19,758 nucleotides of DNA from JABWCK01 sp043822385 (GCA_043822385.1 JBDRBT010000017.1:1-19758); one strand, 5' to 3'; positions 1 through 6,772 are shown, counted from the stretch's first letter. The notes: generated by a model from the sequence alone, not told the origin. A program made the numbers and translations.

Positions 1-28
1 AGAGACAAAAACCGGATTAGTGGTTACG

Positions 29-424
29 TCAAGACTTGATTTTGTTAGGCAGCTTGATGTAGTACACTCCGAACTCGTTTTTTACTATCAACGGTTCGCC
101 TTTCATTAACGCTGAAACATCTATTTCGTAACTACCTTTCTCTAAAATCCGCAAGTTTTCAACTGAGTCGTAATCAATGCTAACTGGTTTTTCTTTAGTT
201 AAGCCGCTTAATTCTCCTTCAAGCCACTCGTATTTTTTTACGTCAACTGGTTCTTCAGCTACTGCTTTGTTATTCATTATTAAGTTGTTTTCAACTGCTT
301 CCTTCAAAGTAACTTGGTCGTCCCTCAAGAACAAGAATATTCTAGAACTGCAAGCGCAACCGTCAAGAAGTTCTTTAGACGTGTTGGCATAAATTTTTCC
401 GCATTTGACGCACTTGTGAGGCAT
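29..424 (-). CDS. Zn-ribbon protein of the archaeal Era/DUF2073 cluster (COG3364-like)
   Basis: A 131-residue soluble protein. The N-terminus MPHKCVKCGKIY has a C-x2-C knuckle (C5, C8), and a second pair follows at C23 and C25 in DGCACSSRIFLF, giving a small zinc ribbon. The rest (about 35-131) is charged and then beta-rich, ending in a segment (YEIDVSALMKGEPLIV) that reads like a strand-rich domain. The opening MPH-C-V-K-C-G resembles an archaeal family annotated only as Zn-ribbon-containing protein. It starts 2 nt after the stop of the DUF2073 gene, which follows the Era-like GTPase, so the three are almost certainly one transcript. The molecular role is not known; a link to RNA or ribosome biology is inference from the GTPase partner. 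The second cysteine pair is C-x-C, not C-x2-C. The family call is fairly secure, the function is not. Confidence 0.8.
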   Translation of the reverse strand: MPHKCVKCGKIYANTSKELLDGCACSSRIFLFLRDDQVTLKEAVENNLIMNNKAVAEEPVDVKKYEWLEGELSGLTKEKPVSIDYDSVENLRILEKGSYEIDVSALMKGEPLIVKNEFGVYYIKLPNKIKS

Positions 425-426
425 TT

Positions 427-777
427 CTATTTACCCGCGCTTAATTTTATTTTATCTGGATCGCGTTTTATTTTCTTTACTAGAGAAGAAGGCCCGATTA
501 TAGTTAATCCCCCTGTTTTACCGCCTAATAGTTTTATTAATTGGTTCTTGAAGTCGTTTGTTTCCCTACCTAGGGAGGAAACTTCTATTCCAGTGAACTT
601 GCCGCTAACGCTCTGCATTGTTTGCGAAATCAATAGTTTTTCTTCTTGCGGACTCAAAGGGTTTTCTAGAACAATTATAGTGTCTTTCCGGACATTGCTT
701 AAAACGTAATCTATTTTTTCTTCAGAATTCATGCTCTTTAAGATTTTTCCTGAAATAAATTCTATTTTAACACTCAT
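427..777 (-). CDS. DUF2073 family protein
   Basis: A 116-residue protein with no cysteines, signal peptide or membrane segment. It starts MSVKIEFISGKIL, contains a hydrophobic strand (KDTIIVLENPLSPQEEKLL) near residues 33-51, and ends with GGLTIIGPSSLVKKIKRDP, an alternating alpha/beta pattern. I recognise it mainly by context: archaeal genomes commonly encode a DUF2073 protein between an Era-like GTPase and a Zn-ribbon protein, the arrangement seen here. It starts 4 nt after the GTPase stop, with a GTGAT ribosome-binding element overlapping the end of that gene, so translational coupling is likely. No biochemical role is established that I know of; a GTPase partner or regulator is a reasonable inference. 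Confidence 0.75.
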   Translation of the reverse strand: MSVKIEFISGKILKSMNSEEKIDYVLSNVRKDTIIVLENPLSPQEEKLLISQTMQSVSGKFTGIEVSSLGRETNDFKNQLIKLLGGKTGGLTIIGPSSLVKKIKRDPDKIKLSAGK

Positions 778-781
778 TTTA

Positions 782-1405
782 TCACAAGTTTAATTCTGAA
801 ATTGCTTTATACAATTCTCCAATGTTTTTTCCCTTCAAAGCACTAATCTCTACTACTTTGTGTTGAGGGAATGCTTCTTTTATTCGCTCTGGCTTTGCTT
901 TCTTCAAATCGATTTTGTTAGCAATTATTACTACCGGAATTCCTCGCGCTTCCAAGTTACCTAAAATAGTTAAGTTTACTTGAGTGAAGGGGTCTTCAGT
1001 TGAATCCATTACTACTAATGCAACATCAACTTTCTCTAGCCATTTTATTGCTTCAACTACTCCGCGAGTAGCTTCCTTTGCTCTTTTTTGCGCTTTTTTT
1101 ACGCTCAAGCCTTTCTCAACGAATTCTCGGTAATCAACTTTAGTTGCTATTCCTGGCATGTCCAGTAAGTTCATAGTAATTTTCTTGCCTTCAGCTTGAA
1201 TTACGATTTGTTCCTTGCTTATTATGCTCCGGGTTTCGTGCGGTATTTCAGAAACTTCAGACATTTCTTCTCCAGTCCAGTCTTTACTGATTCTGTTAGC
1301 GAGAGTTGACTTGCCGGTGTTTACGTTTCCGTACAAGCCAAGGCTAACTGTTTTCTTTGAACTAAAAATATTTTTGAACCACTGAATTATTTTTTTAAAA
1401 GGCAT
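782..1405 (-). CDS. Era-like small GTPase
   Basis: A TRAFAC-class GTPase. G1 is GLYGNVNTGKST near residues 23-34, followed by a switch region, G3 in LLDMPG, G4 in ANKIDLKK and G5 in ISALKGKN. The N-terminal stretch (FKKIIQWFKNIFSSKK) is basic and amphipathic and could touch membrane or RNA. There is no C-terminal KH domain, so it is not bacterial Era itself but the archaeal Era-like family. I place the start at the ATG at 1405 and not the upstream TTG at 1420: a TTTAAA box centred near 1433 puts transcription start at about 1407, making the ATG almost leaderless, and MPFKKIIQW suits the family. It is the first gene of the trio with DUF2073 and the Zn-ribbon protein. Its substrate is unknown. 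Confidence 0.88.
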   Translation of the reverse strand: MPFKKIIQWFKNIFSSKKTVSLGLYGNVNTGKSTLANRISKDWTGEEMSEVSEIPHETRSIISKEQIVIQAEGKKITMNLLDMPGIATKVDYREFVEKGLSVKKAQKRAKEATRGVVEAIKWLEKVDVALVVMDSTEDPFTQVNLTILGNLEARGIPVVIIANKIDLKKAKPERIKEAFPQHKVVEISALKGKNIGELYKAISELNL

Positions 1406-1429
1406 TTTGGATAAACACAAATAGTGGTG

Positions 1430-1436
1430 TTTAAAT
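1430..1436 (-). promoter_or_regulatory. TATA box for the Era-like GTPase operon
   Basis: On the minus strand this reads ATTTAAA, centred 28 nt before the ATG at 1405. Archaeal transcription starts about 26 nt after the TATA centre, so the message would begin within 2-3 nt of the ATG. This supports a near-leaderless start and argues against the TTG at 1420. Confidence 0.5.
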
Positions 1437-1465
1437 TAATAAAACCATTGCAATAAAGAAGCTAG

Positions 1466-1474
1466 TTTTAAAAA
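1466..1474 (+). promoter_or_regulatory. TATA box for the zinc-ribbon membrane protein
   Basis: TTTTAAAAA is centred 31 nt before the ATG at 1501, predicting a start near 1497 and a leader of only a few bases. It lies back to back with the opposite promoter at 1430-1436 in an 80-bp divergent gap. Confidence 0.45.
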
Positions 1475-1500
1475 CAAAGAGTGTTTAATGAAATTAAGAA

Positions 1501-1842
1501 ATGGCTGATTTAGCGTGTCCTTCGTGTGGTAATCCGCAGTTGGATGTGGATGAACAAAACTCTGTTGTTTACTGCAAGCGTTGTGGTTTTGCTGCGAAAG
1601 TAGATCCTCAAACAGGGGAAGTTAACGTAATTAATCAAGGGGGCGTTCCTCAAGGCCAAGCTGGTCCTGGAACTGCTCCGAAAGTATACTCTTCAAAAAG
1701 CATTTTCGGCATGGATGCGTTTACTTTCTTCATGCTCGGCACTGCCGTTACTCTACTGCTCACTGTTATTGGCGTGCTTACGTTAGACTTGTTTGTTTTA
1801 ATTGAACTAGTTATTGTCGTGCTTTGGTTATTCAAGAGATAA
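1501..1842 (+). CDS. Zinc-ribbon membrane protein
   Basis: A 113-residue protein with three parts. First is an N-terminal zinc ribbon with CPSCG (C6, C9) and CKRCG (C25, C28), the TFIIB-like spacing common in archaea. Next is a Gly/Pro/Gln-rich linker (about 45-60). Last are two closely spaced hydrophobic helices (about 73-92 and 94-111) ending WLFKR. This predicts a small membrane-anchored zinc ribbon with the ribbon probably cytoplasmic. The family is not one I can name and no function is claimed. It has its own promoter and is convergent with the endonuclease Q gene; the 3' ends overlap by 11 bp (1832-1842). The second helix is short and Leu/Val-rich, so a hairpin topology is more likely than two independent spans. 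Confidence 0.75.
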   Translation: MADLACPSCGNPQLDVDEQNSVVYCKRCGFAAKVDPQTGEVNVINQGGVPQGQAGPGTAPKVYSSKSIFGMDAFTFFMLGTAVTLLLTVIGVLTLDLFVLIELVIVVLWLFKR

Positions 1843-4258
1843 TTTTGCCGTATTCCCCGTCAAACCCTGGTTTTATTTTTAATTCTTGTTTTCTATTTTG
1901 AATTATTGCGTTAGTTACTTGCTGGCTTGTTTTGCTTAGTAATTGTTTTTCGCTTGCTTCCAGTAAAACAAACAACTCGTTTCCTAAAACACTTAGTTTT
2001 GCTGCTTCAACAAAAACCGTTTTTGAGTACAAGCCAGTATTCAAGACGCTTGAGAGTAATTCATGCAATGGAAGTAGTTTCTTGAACTTAACCGCGTTTT
2101 TTGGTTTGAAGCCTTCAGGCCGGTCTGCTAATTCTTCCACGCGGTTTTGCACGCCAATAGTCAACCGTTTTTTGCATACTGGACAAATGCCGTTGAGTTT
2201 CTTGGTTTCTTCCGGACTACAAGAAAAATCACACGAACGGTGGCCGTCGAAATGATATTTTCCGTAAGGCGGGTCTACTTCAATAGTGAACGCAAAGTGA
2301 TTGTTTTTTTCTCGAATTGCTTTAAACAAGTTATAGTAGCTTAATTCTTTTTCTTCAAATTCAAAAGCATTGCATTCTCTCCCCAACCGCCAGGGGTACG
2401 GCGAGTGAGCGTCACTGTTGCTTACTAACGCTATTTCATCAAGTTCGCTTAATCGCCAATTCATTTCGGGGTCTGAAGACAAGCCTGTTTCAATAGCGAA
2501 AATGCTTTTTTTCTTGTCTTGAAAAGCTTCTTTCAACGAGTTTGACCCGCTTTTACTTCCGAACACACCGAACCACGGAGTCCAGCAATTGTGTACACAA
2601 GCGAAATCAAGCGTATAAGAATTATCTTCTTCCACTTCAAGGTTTAATACTTTTCCAGAGTATTTTTCGTTTGAGATTTTTCTTATTGGTAAATAAAAAT
2701 TTTCTTCATCAGTCCATCCGTGTCTGGTTTTCTTTTTAGTATTGAATTTTTTAAATGAAGCGTCATTTAAAAGTTTACCTTCGTCTTCGAAGAAAGATAA
2801 GTTAGAAAAAACGATTAAATCGCTGGTTGGCTTTATTTCTCTATTTCCTATTAAATGTTTTCCTCTTTTTAGAAATGACTCTGAGGAATCTATTCCTATT
2901 GAAGGAATTATGCCTAGTCTTAAACAAATGATTTTCATGCCGTGTGCTAGTTGTCTCGAGATGGTATAGCCTTTATCGCCCCGCCACCAACCCCTTAACA
3001 ATTCTGCCTGTTTTTCCTTAGGTAAGAACATAAATTTAGAGGGAATTTTTTTGCCTTTAGCGTTCTTTACACCGTTGTAACAAAACTTTTCAAAAAAGAG
3101 TGCTAGCGGTTTTGAATAATAAACTATTTCTAAACCCTTGCTTTCGTTTTTTAATACCGTGTGTTTTTGTAGGCCAAATGTTTCGAATATAATTTTTTTA
3201 ATATCTTTTAAGAAGGTCTTTTCTTCTGTGTGAAAAGAGAATGCAATCGAGTCTCGATTTGAGTTAATGTATCCTTCTGCTAAATAATATCCTATTAATC
3301 TACAGAAGTTTGGTGTTATCTTGATTTCATTGTTTATTTCTTTTCCACGGCTTGAAAGTGGTTTAAGCTTTTTGTCATTAATTGTTCCGCATTTAACAAA
3401 ATCGCTTAAATAAATTCGTTCTAAATCCTGGATCGTTTTAATTTTTGGAAAAACTAAGAAGTCTCCTTTTTGAAGGTTTTTTGCCGGTATCCATTCGCAA
3501 GAATATTTTTCGAAGAATTTTTTCTTACAGGCTTTTTCACTGCATGTAGGTTTACATATTCCGCCGGTCCAATTACAATTTTTAACTGATTTAACCCCAA
3601 AAACAGGGTGTTCTGGAGTGGTTTTTATGCCTTCACGAAAATAATACGGTACGACTTTAATTAATTCGCCATCAAACGGGCGTTCGAATTTTTCAGTAAC
3701 TTTACGCCAACGTCCTTTGTGAGTTAAGACTTTATCCCCGATTGATATTTCTGAAATTTCTTTTATTTCTTTATCCGTGTGGACCAATGCGTCTGGAGGA
3801 AAGCAATGAGCGGGAATCAAGTAATTGTTTTCGCTTGCTGATTCAACTAGTTCAACGAGTTCAGCGTTGCTTGTTTTAGCGAGCATTGGCCTGCCGTCAG
3901 CGCTTAAATTAGATTTTTTTGAAAGCAAGTCGTTTAATTGTTCTGCTTCTTCTATTGAAGGAGTGTGAATAATGTTGTGTGTTTTTCTTGGTTTGCCGTC
4001 GTTATAAAAATTAGCTACTTCGCATGATAACGTGAATAAGACGTCTTCATTGTTTTGGTAATAGTAAAATCCTTTGTGTTTGCTTTCAACTAAGTTTTCT
4101 TTTAATTCCTTGAACCATTCGGGGTGAGTAAAGTCTCCTGTTCCTAGTATTTGCAAGCCTTTTTTCAAGGCGCCGTCTCGCAAGTGTTTTAAATCGCAGT
4201 TTTTGCTTACTGCCTGCGAGTACTTCGAGTGCAAGTGCAAGTCAGCATAGTAAAGCAT
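1832..4258 (-). CDS. Endonuclease Q (PHP-fold DNA repair nuclease) with in-frame intein
   Basis: An 808-residue precursor. Removing residues 152-557 leaves a 402-residue protein, the usual size of archaeal EndoQ. That enzyme cuts DNA 5' of deaminated bases (uracil, hypoxanthine, xanthine) and abasic sites. Visible PHP metal motifs are DLHLHSKYS near residue 6, GTGDFTH near 39, the CEV segment near 78, HNIIH near 94, PAH at 149-151 and NSDAH at 614-618. A C-terminal zinc finger (C676, C680, C692, C695) and the segment RVEELADRP follow, as expected for the family. The intein separates IPAH from CWTPWFGVFG, so the nuclease should be inactive until splicing. The gene is last in the long minus-strand cluster, 24 nt after the methyltransferase, and overlaps the convergent gene by 11 bp. 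The family assignment is strong; the gene name nucQ/endoQ is not used because usage varies. Confidence 0.93.
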   Translation of the reverse strand: MLYYADLHLHSKYSQAVSKNCDLKHLRDGALKKGLQILGTGDFTHPEWFKELKENLVESKHKGFYYYQNNEDVLFTLSCEVANFYNDGKPRKTHNIIHTPSIEEAEQLNDLLSKKSNLSADGRPMLAKTSNAELVELVESASENNYLIPAHCFPPDALVHTDKEIKEISEISIGDKVLTHKGRWRKVTEKFERPFDGELIKVVPYYFREGIKTTPEHPVFGVKSVKNCNWTGGICKPTCSEKACKKKFFEKYSCEWIPAKNLQKGDFLVFPKIKTIQDLERIYLSDFVKCGTINDKKLKPLSSRGKEINNEIKITPNFCRLIGYYLAEGYINSNRDSIAFSFHTEEKTFLKDIKKIIFETFGLQKHTVLKNESKGLEIVYYSKPLALFFEKFCYNGVKNAKGKKIPSKFMFLPKEKQAELLRGWWRGDKGYTISRQLAHGMKIICLRLGIIPSIGIDSSESFLKRGKHLIGNREIKPTSDLIVFSNLSFFEDEGKLLNDASFKKFNTKKKTRHGWTDEENFYLPIRKISNEKYSGKVLNLEVEEDNSYTLDFACVHNCWTPWFGVFGSKSGSNSLKEAFQDKKKSIFAIETGLSSDPEMNWRLSELDEIALVSNSDAHSPYPWRLGRECNAFEFEEKELSYYNLFKAIREKNNHFAFTIEVDPPYGKYHFDGHRSCDFSCSPEETKKLNGICPVCKKRLTIGVQNRVEELADRPEGFKPKNAVKFKKLLPLHELLSSVLNTGLYSKTVFVEAAKLSVLGNELFVLLEASEKQLLSKTSQQVTNAIIQNRKQELKIKPGFDGEYGKIIS
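2588..3805 (-). other. Intein with LAGLIDADG homing endonuclease, inserted in endonuclease Q
   Basis: This is 406 residues, in frame. It begins at Cys (CFPPDALVHT, block A) and ends at LDFACVHN (block G, with the standard His-Asn), followed by Cys as the +1 nucleophile (CWTPWF). Block B is TTPEHPVFG near intein residue 62, with the Thr and His in place. A two-motif homing endonuclease lies in the middle: LIGYYLAEGYI (170-180, acidic residue E177) and LLRGWWRGDKG (269-279, D277), about 100 residues apart as in active enzymes. A run of five cysteines (C77, C84, C88, C93, C103) follows block B. Sampled lines of the intein are about 30-33 % GC against about 38-52 % for the flanking host gene, suggesting foreign origin. 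All splicing residues look intact, so it is probably active. Confidence 0.95.
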
Positions 4259-4282
4259 GAATGTATATAGTTGCGTTAAAAG

Positions 4283-4891
4283 TTAATCTTTTTTCTTTCC
4301 ACTTGCAAGTAAGAAATTGCAAGTAAACCCGTATTTTACGTTTCCTTTGTTTATTTTTTCTTTCGGAACTTGTGAGCTAATTATTTTTAAGTTATAGTCT
4401 TTGAATAACTGGCTTAATAGTTTTTTAGCGGTTTGCAAGTCGTATTGTGGTTCGTTTTCGTAAAAGTGTAATTTACCATCTGGCAATACTCTTTTTACGT
4501 CCGTAGCAAAATCTATTATTAAACTACCACCTGGTTTGAGAACTCGGTTGATTTCCGCCGCAATTTTTTGCAGAATTTCAGGTTGAAACAAGTGAAGCGT
4601 TCCAGTACAAAAAACTCCGTCGAAATAATGCTTGTTGAATGGAAGGGGTTCTGTTAAATCTAGCTGTTTTGTTTCGAGCTTGTGTTTATTTTTTTTAGGG
4701 GTTGAATCAAATAATTTTTTTAATTCGTTAGCGTCTTTATCTGTTGCAGTTAGCGTATTAACTTTTTCTAGTAAAGACGAGTTGTAACGCCCGTCGCCTG
4801 CAGCGAGATTAAGCCAATTGCCTTTCAAATCTTGCTTTTTGAGGAGTTCAAGTGTTTCGCGATCGCCTTTACCCCAAACTGATTTAGTCAT
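4283..4891 (-). CDS. Class I SAM-dependent methyltransferase
   Basis: A 202-residue Rossmann-fold methyltransferase of the UbiE/Methyltransf_11 type. Motif I is LNLAAGDGRY (27-36), in which AAGDG replaces the more usual GxGxG. The acidic residue after strand 2 is in TATDKD (D51). Motif IV is YFDGVFCTGTLH (about 89-100) and the post-IV signature is NRVLKPGGSLIIDFA (about 115-129). Nothing in the sequence identifies the substrate, so small molecule, lipid, RNA or protein are all open. It starts 26 nt after the PAC2-family gene and is followed after 24 nt by endonuclease Q, so it is probably part of the same long transcript. The C-terminal third (KLLSQLFKDYNLKII...) is a typical final alpha/beta unit. 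Confidence 0.88.
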   Translation of the reverse strand: MTKSVWGKGDRETLELLKKQDLKGNWLNLAAGDGRYNSSLLEKVNTLTATDKDANELKKLFDSTPKKNKHKLETKQLDLTEPLPFNKHYFDGVFCTGTLHLFQPEILQKIAAEINRVLKPGGSLIIDFATDVKRVLPDGKLHFYENEPQYDLQTAKKLLSQLFKDYNLKIISSQVPKEKINKGNVKYGFTCNFLLASGKKKD

Positions 4892-4917
4892 AAAGAGTGT
4901 ATAACCAAAACTCGTTT

Positions 4918-5700
4918 TTATCTGATGTAGTTTAATGCGTCTTTGATTGCTTCGTTTGGTTTTGGCATGAGTTGAGTTTCTTCTTTCTTGGCTTGCATTT
5001 CAATTTGGCTTAATAATTTTTCTGCTTTCCTTACTTTCCTTTCCAAATCTTTAGTATCGAATTTTTCCCCGAGTTTTTTGCCTAGCATTTTCGTGAGTGC
5101 TTTAGCTCCATTAGAATCAAGCTGCGTTCCAGGTGTCTCGACGAGCAAACAACTGCCGCTTATTTCGAATGATTTTGCTAAAGCAGGCAGCAAGCCAGCC
5201 ATTCCTACTACCGGTATTACTCGTTGAAGTGGTTTTGCGCCTAGTTTTTTGTATAACGTGAATAGTTTTTTGGATGTTGAAGCGCAGTATATTTCAGGGT
5301 TTTTCTTTCCTTGAACCGCGAAGCCAGCCATTGCTAGAACTTCCTTCACGCCTAGTTCTTTAGCTAGTTTTAGTATGGCAGCGCTTACTTCGTATTGTCC
5401 TTCAACTGTTAGTGGTTGTAAGTCTCCTTTTAACAAGAATACTGGAGTGTTCTTGATTTTAGCGTAGTGAATTCTTATTGAGAAAGGACGTAGTTTTCCT
5501 GAAGGCATGGTTAGTACTTGATTCGGGAAGTGAGGAGAGTAAATCGTGGCTATTTTTTTTGATTTTAAGGCGGTTACTAAATTGTCTACCGCCATTTTAG
5601 ACACGAAGCCGATTCCCGGCAAGCCTATTACCATCAAAGCGTTTTTTGTCTTGATTTTTTTCTTGTATCTAATAAATGAGGTAGTAAAAGTTGGTTCCAT
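4918..5700 (-). CDS. PAC2-family proteasome assembly chaperone-like protein (PbaB-type)
   Basis: A 260-residue protein of the PAC2 family. Characteristic segments are ALMVIGLPGIGFVSKMAVD (residues 21-39), IATIYSPHFPNQV, VFLLKGDLQPLT, and the glycine-rich GMAGLLPALAKS, with a conserved PGTQLDSNGA near 190-199. The C-terminal tail (about 205-260) is strongly charged and probably coiled-coil (RKVRKAEKLLSQIEMQAKKEE). Archaeal members such as PbaB are reported to assist 20S proteasome assembly or bind its ends, and this one is probably cytosolic. Lying directly downstream of nop10 and aIF2-alpha is a conserved archaeal arrangement and supports the call. It starts with ATG at 5700, 33 nt after the nop10 stop. 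Whether this protein acts on the proteasome in this organism is inference, since no proteasome genes are in the window. Confidence 0.88.
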   Translation of the reverse strand: MEPTFTTSFIRYKKKIKTKNALMVIGLPGIGFVSKMAVDNLVTALKSKKIATIYSPHFPNQVLTMPSGKLRPFSIRIHYAKIKNTPVFLLKGDLQPLTVEGQYEVSAAILKLAKELGVKEVLAMAGFAVQGKKNPEIYCASTSKKLFTLYKKLGAKPLQRVIPVVGMAGLLPALAKSFEISGSCLLVETPGTQLDSNGAKALTKMLGKKLGEKFDTKDLERKVRKAEKLLSQIEMQAKKEETQLMPKPNEAIKDALNYIR

Positions 5701-5733
5701 TTCTATTTCTTTACTCTTTTGCGTAATAAAGGG

Positions 5734-5883
5734 TTATGCCAAGCCTTTTGCTTTACGCCTGTAATACGCGTATTTGTCGTGAAAACTGTATTTAGGGGGG
5801 TGTACTGTGAGTGTTTTTTTCGAGCAGTGAGTTTCTTTTAAAGTGAATTCTCCACACTCAACGCATTTTTTGATTAACTGCAT
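5734..5883 (-). CDS. nop10: H/ACA ribonucleoprotein subunit Nop10
   Basis: A 49-residue protein. It starts MQLIKKCVECGEFTLKE and continues through HPPKYSFHDKYAYYRRKAKG, the diagnostic Nop10 core: a Tyr/Phe-T-L-K strand, HPP, a Ser-x-x-D/K turn and YRR. Nop10 binds Cbf5 and L7Ae in the H/ACA particle that makes pseudouridine in rRNA. The first zinc knuckle is present (C7, C10). The second, normally CPxCG, is reduced to H19-C20 with two residues deleted, so zinc binding may be altered or lost, as in eukaryotic Nop10. The ATG shares one base with the aIF2-alpha stop (TAATG), so translation is likely coupled. The order aIF2-alpha, nop10, PAC2 is widely conserved in archaea. Confidence 0.92.
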   Translation of the reverse strand: MQLIKKCVECGEFTLKETHCSKKTLTVHPPKYSFHDKYAYYRRKAKGLA

Positions 5884-6614
5884 TATTTCAGCCTTTCAAT
5901 TGAACACTCGAAACTTGAAGAATTTGTTTTGTCTATTAATTGTTCGATTGCTTGCATTTGTTTTTCTGCTTGTTTTATTTCAGGCGAGGAAACGCTTACT
6001 TTGTACTTGCCTGATCCTAAGTAATGAGGGGTAGGTAGTTTTTCCAAGAATTTTTTTATTTCATTCAATCCGTTAGTTGAGTAAGAAATTGCTTTTACTT
6101 CCGCTTTTAATTCAATTATTTTTATTTTAATTTCTTTTTTTGCGGTTTCAATTAATTCAGTTAATAGTTTTTTCGGTATTTTTGCGTTTGGCTGGTGGTC
6201 GTGTGATAATGCTTCAAAAACAGTGTACAAATCGCCGTATTCTTCTACTAGTGGTTCTACGAGTTTTTGCATTTCTTGTAGCGTTCGGCTTGTTTTTTTC
6301 GCTAGCCTTTCAAGAATTTTTAAAGCTCTTTTTTGCGATTGGTAGTCTGCTAGTTTTCTTTTCTTTTCTACTTCAGAGACTCTTTTAACACTTACGTCAA
6401 CCTGGTTTTTAGTGTTGTCAACGAGGGTTACTTTTGCTACAACTAGTTGTCCTTCTTTCAGGTGTTCTCGGATGTTTTTAACCCAGCCTGAAGAAACTTC
6501 TGAAATGTGTACGAATGCTTCCGCGTTGTTGAATTCAATTAAGGAAATGATTGCGCCGAACGGCATTACTTTTTTTACTAGGCCTATTGCTAAGTCGTTC
6601 AATTGCGGTTTCAT
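5883..6614 (-). CDS. Translation initiation factor aIF2 subunit alpha
   Basis: A 243-residue protein. Residues 8-78 are an S1 OB-fold (IGLVKKVMPFGAIISL, then AFVHISEVSSGWVKNIREHL and GQLVVAKVTLVD), with the ISEVSSGWVKNI segment matching aIF2-alpha closely. A helical middle domain (about 85-170) and a C-terminal alpha/beta domain with LGSGKYKVSVSSPEIKQAEK (about 196-215) complete the three-domain layout; that domain binds the gamma subunit. The factor is part of the aIF2 heterotrimer that carries initiator Met-tRNA to the small subunit. Its ATG overlaps the eS27 stop by one base and its own stop overlaps the nop10 ATG, both as TAATG, so the three genes are tightly coupled. The length is a little below the usual 260-275 residues, mainly because the N-terminus is short. 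Confidence 0.95.
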   Translation of the reverse strand: MKPQLNDLAIGLVKKVMPFGAIISLIEFNNAEAFVHISEVSSGWVKNIREHLKEGQLVVAKVTLVDNTKNQVDVSVKRVSEVEKKRKLADYQSQKRALKILERLAKKTSRTLQEMQKLVEPLVEEYGDLYTVFEALSHDHQPNAKIPKKLLTELIETAKKEIKIKIIELKAEVKAISYSTNGLNEIKKFLEKLPTPHYLGSGKYKVSVSSPEIKQAEKQMQAIEQLIDKTNSSSFECSIERLK

Positions 6615-6772
6615 TATCCTAGTACCTCTAGTATTCGGCAGTTTATTTTTGCTTTCCCCCCAGTTGGCTCTACGATGAGTTTACTGCACTCGCAGTTTAC
6701 TGGAGATTTGCTGTCTCCGAACACTATTCTTTGTTTACCACAGTCACACTGGACGCTTAAGTACTTGCTCAT
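6614..6772 (-). CDS. Small-subunit ribosomal protein eS27
   Basis: A 52-residue protein starting MSKYLSVQCDCGKQRIVFGD and continuing with VNCECSKLIVEPTGGKAKIN. The G-x-Q-x-I-V-F segment and the EPTGGKA signature are diagnostic of eS27 (S27e), a zinc-ribbon protein on the 30S subunit. Both zinc knuckles are C-x-C (C9/C11 and C27/C29), whereas the family norm is C-x2-C; the bases were re-read on the minus strand and the frame is unbroken. The start overlaps the eL42 stop as ATGA, and the stop overlaps the aIF2-alpha ATG as TAATG. This order (eL42, eS27, aIF2-alpha, nop10) is a well-known archaeal operon. A C-terminal cysteine (C45) is also present and might serve as a spare ligand; that is inference. 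Confidence 0.94.
   Translation of the reverse strand: MSKYLSVQCDCGKQRIVFGDSKSPVNCECSKLIVEPTGGKAKINCRILEVLG

Noticed and set aside
314..709. A 131-codon plus-strand frame across the Zn-ribbon and DUF2073 genes
   Set aside because: It spans the junction of two real opposite genes and has no recognisable features.
1832..4258. A two-domain fusion or frameshifted nuclease
   Set aside because: The unusual length is fully explained by an intein with proper splice residues; the flanks join into a continuous EndoQ.
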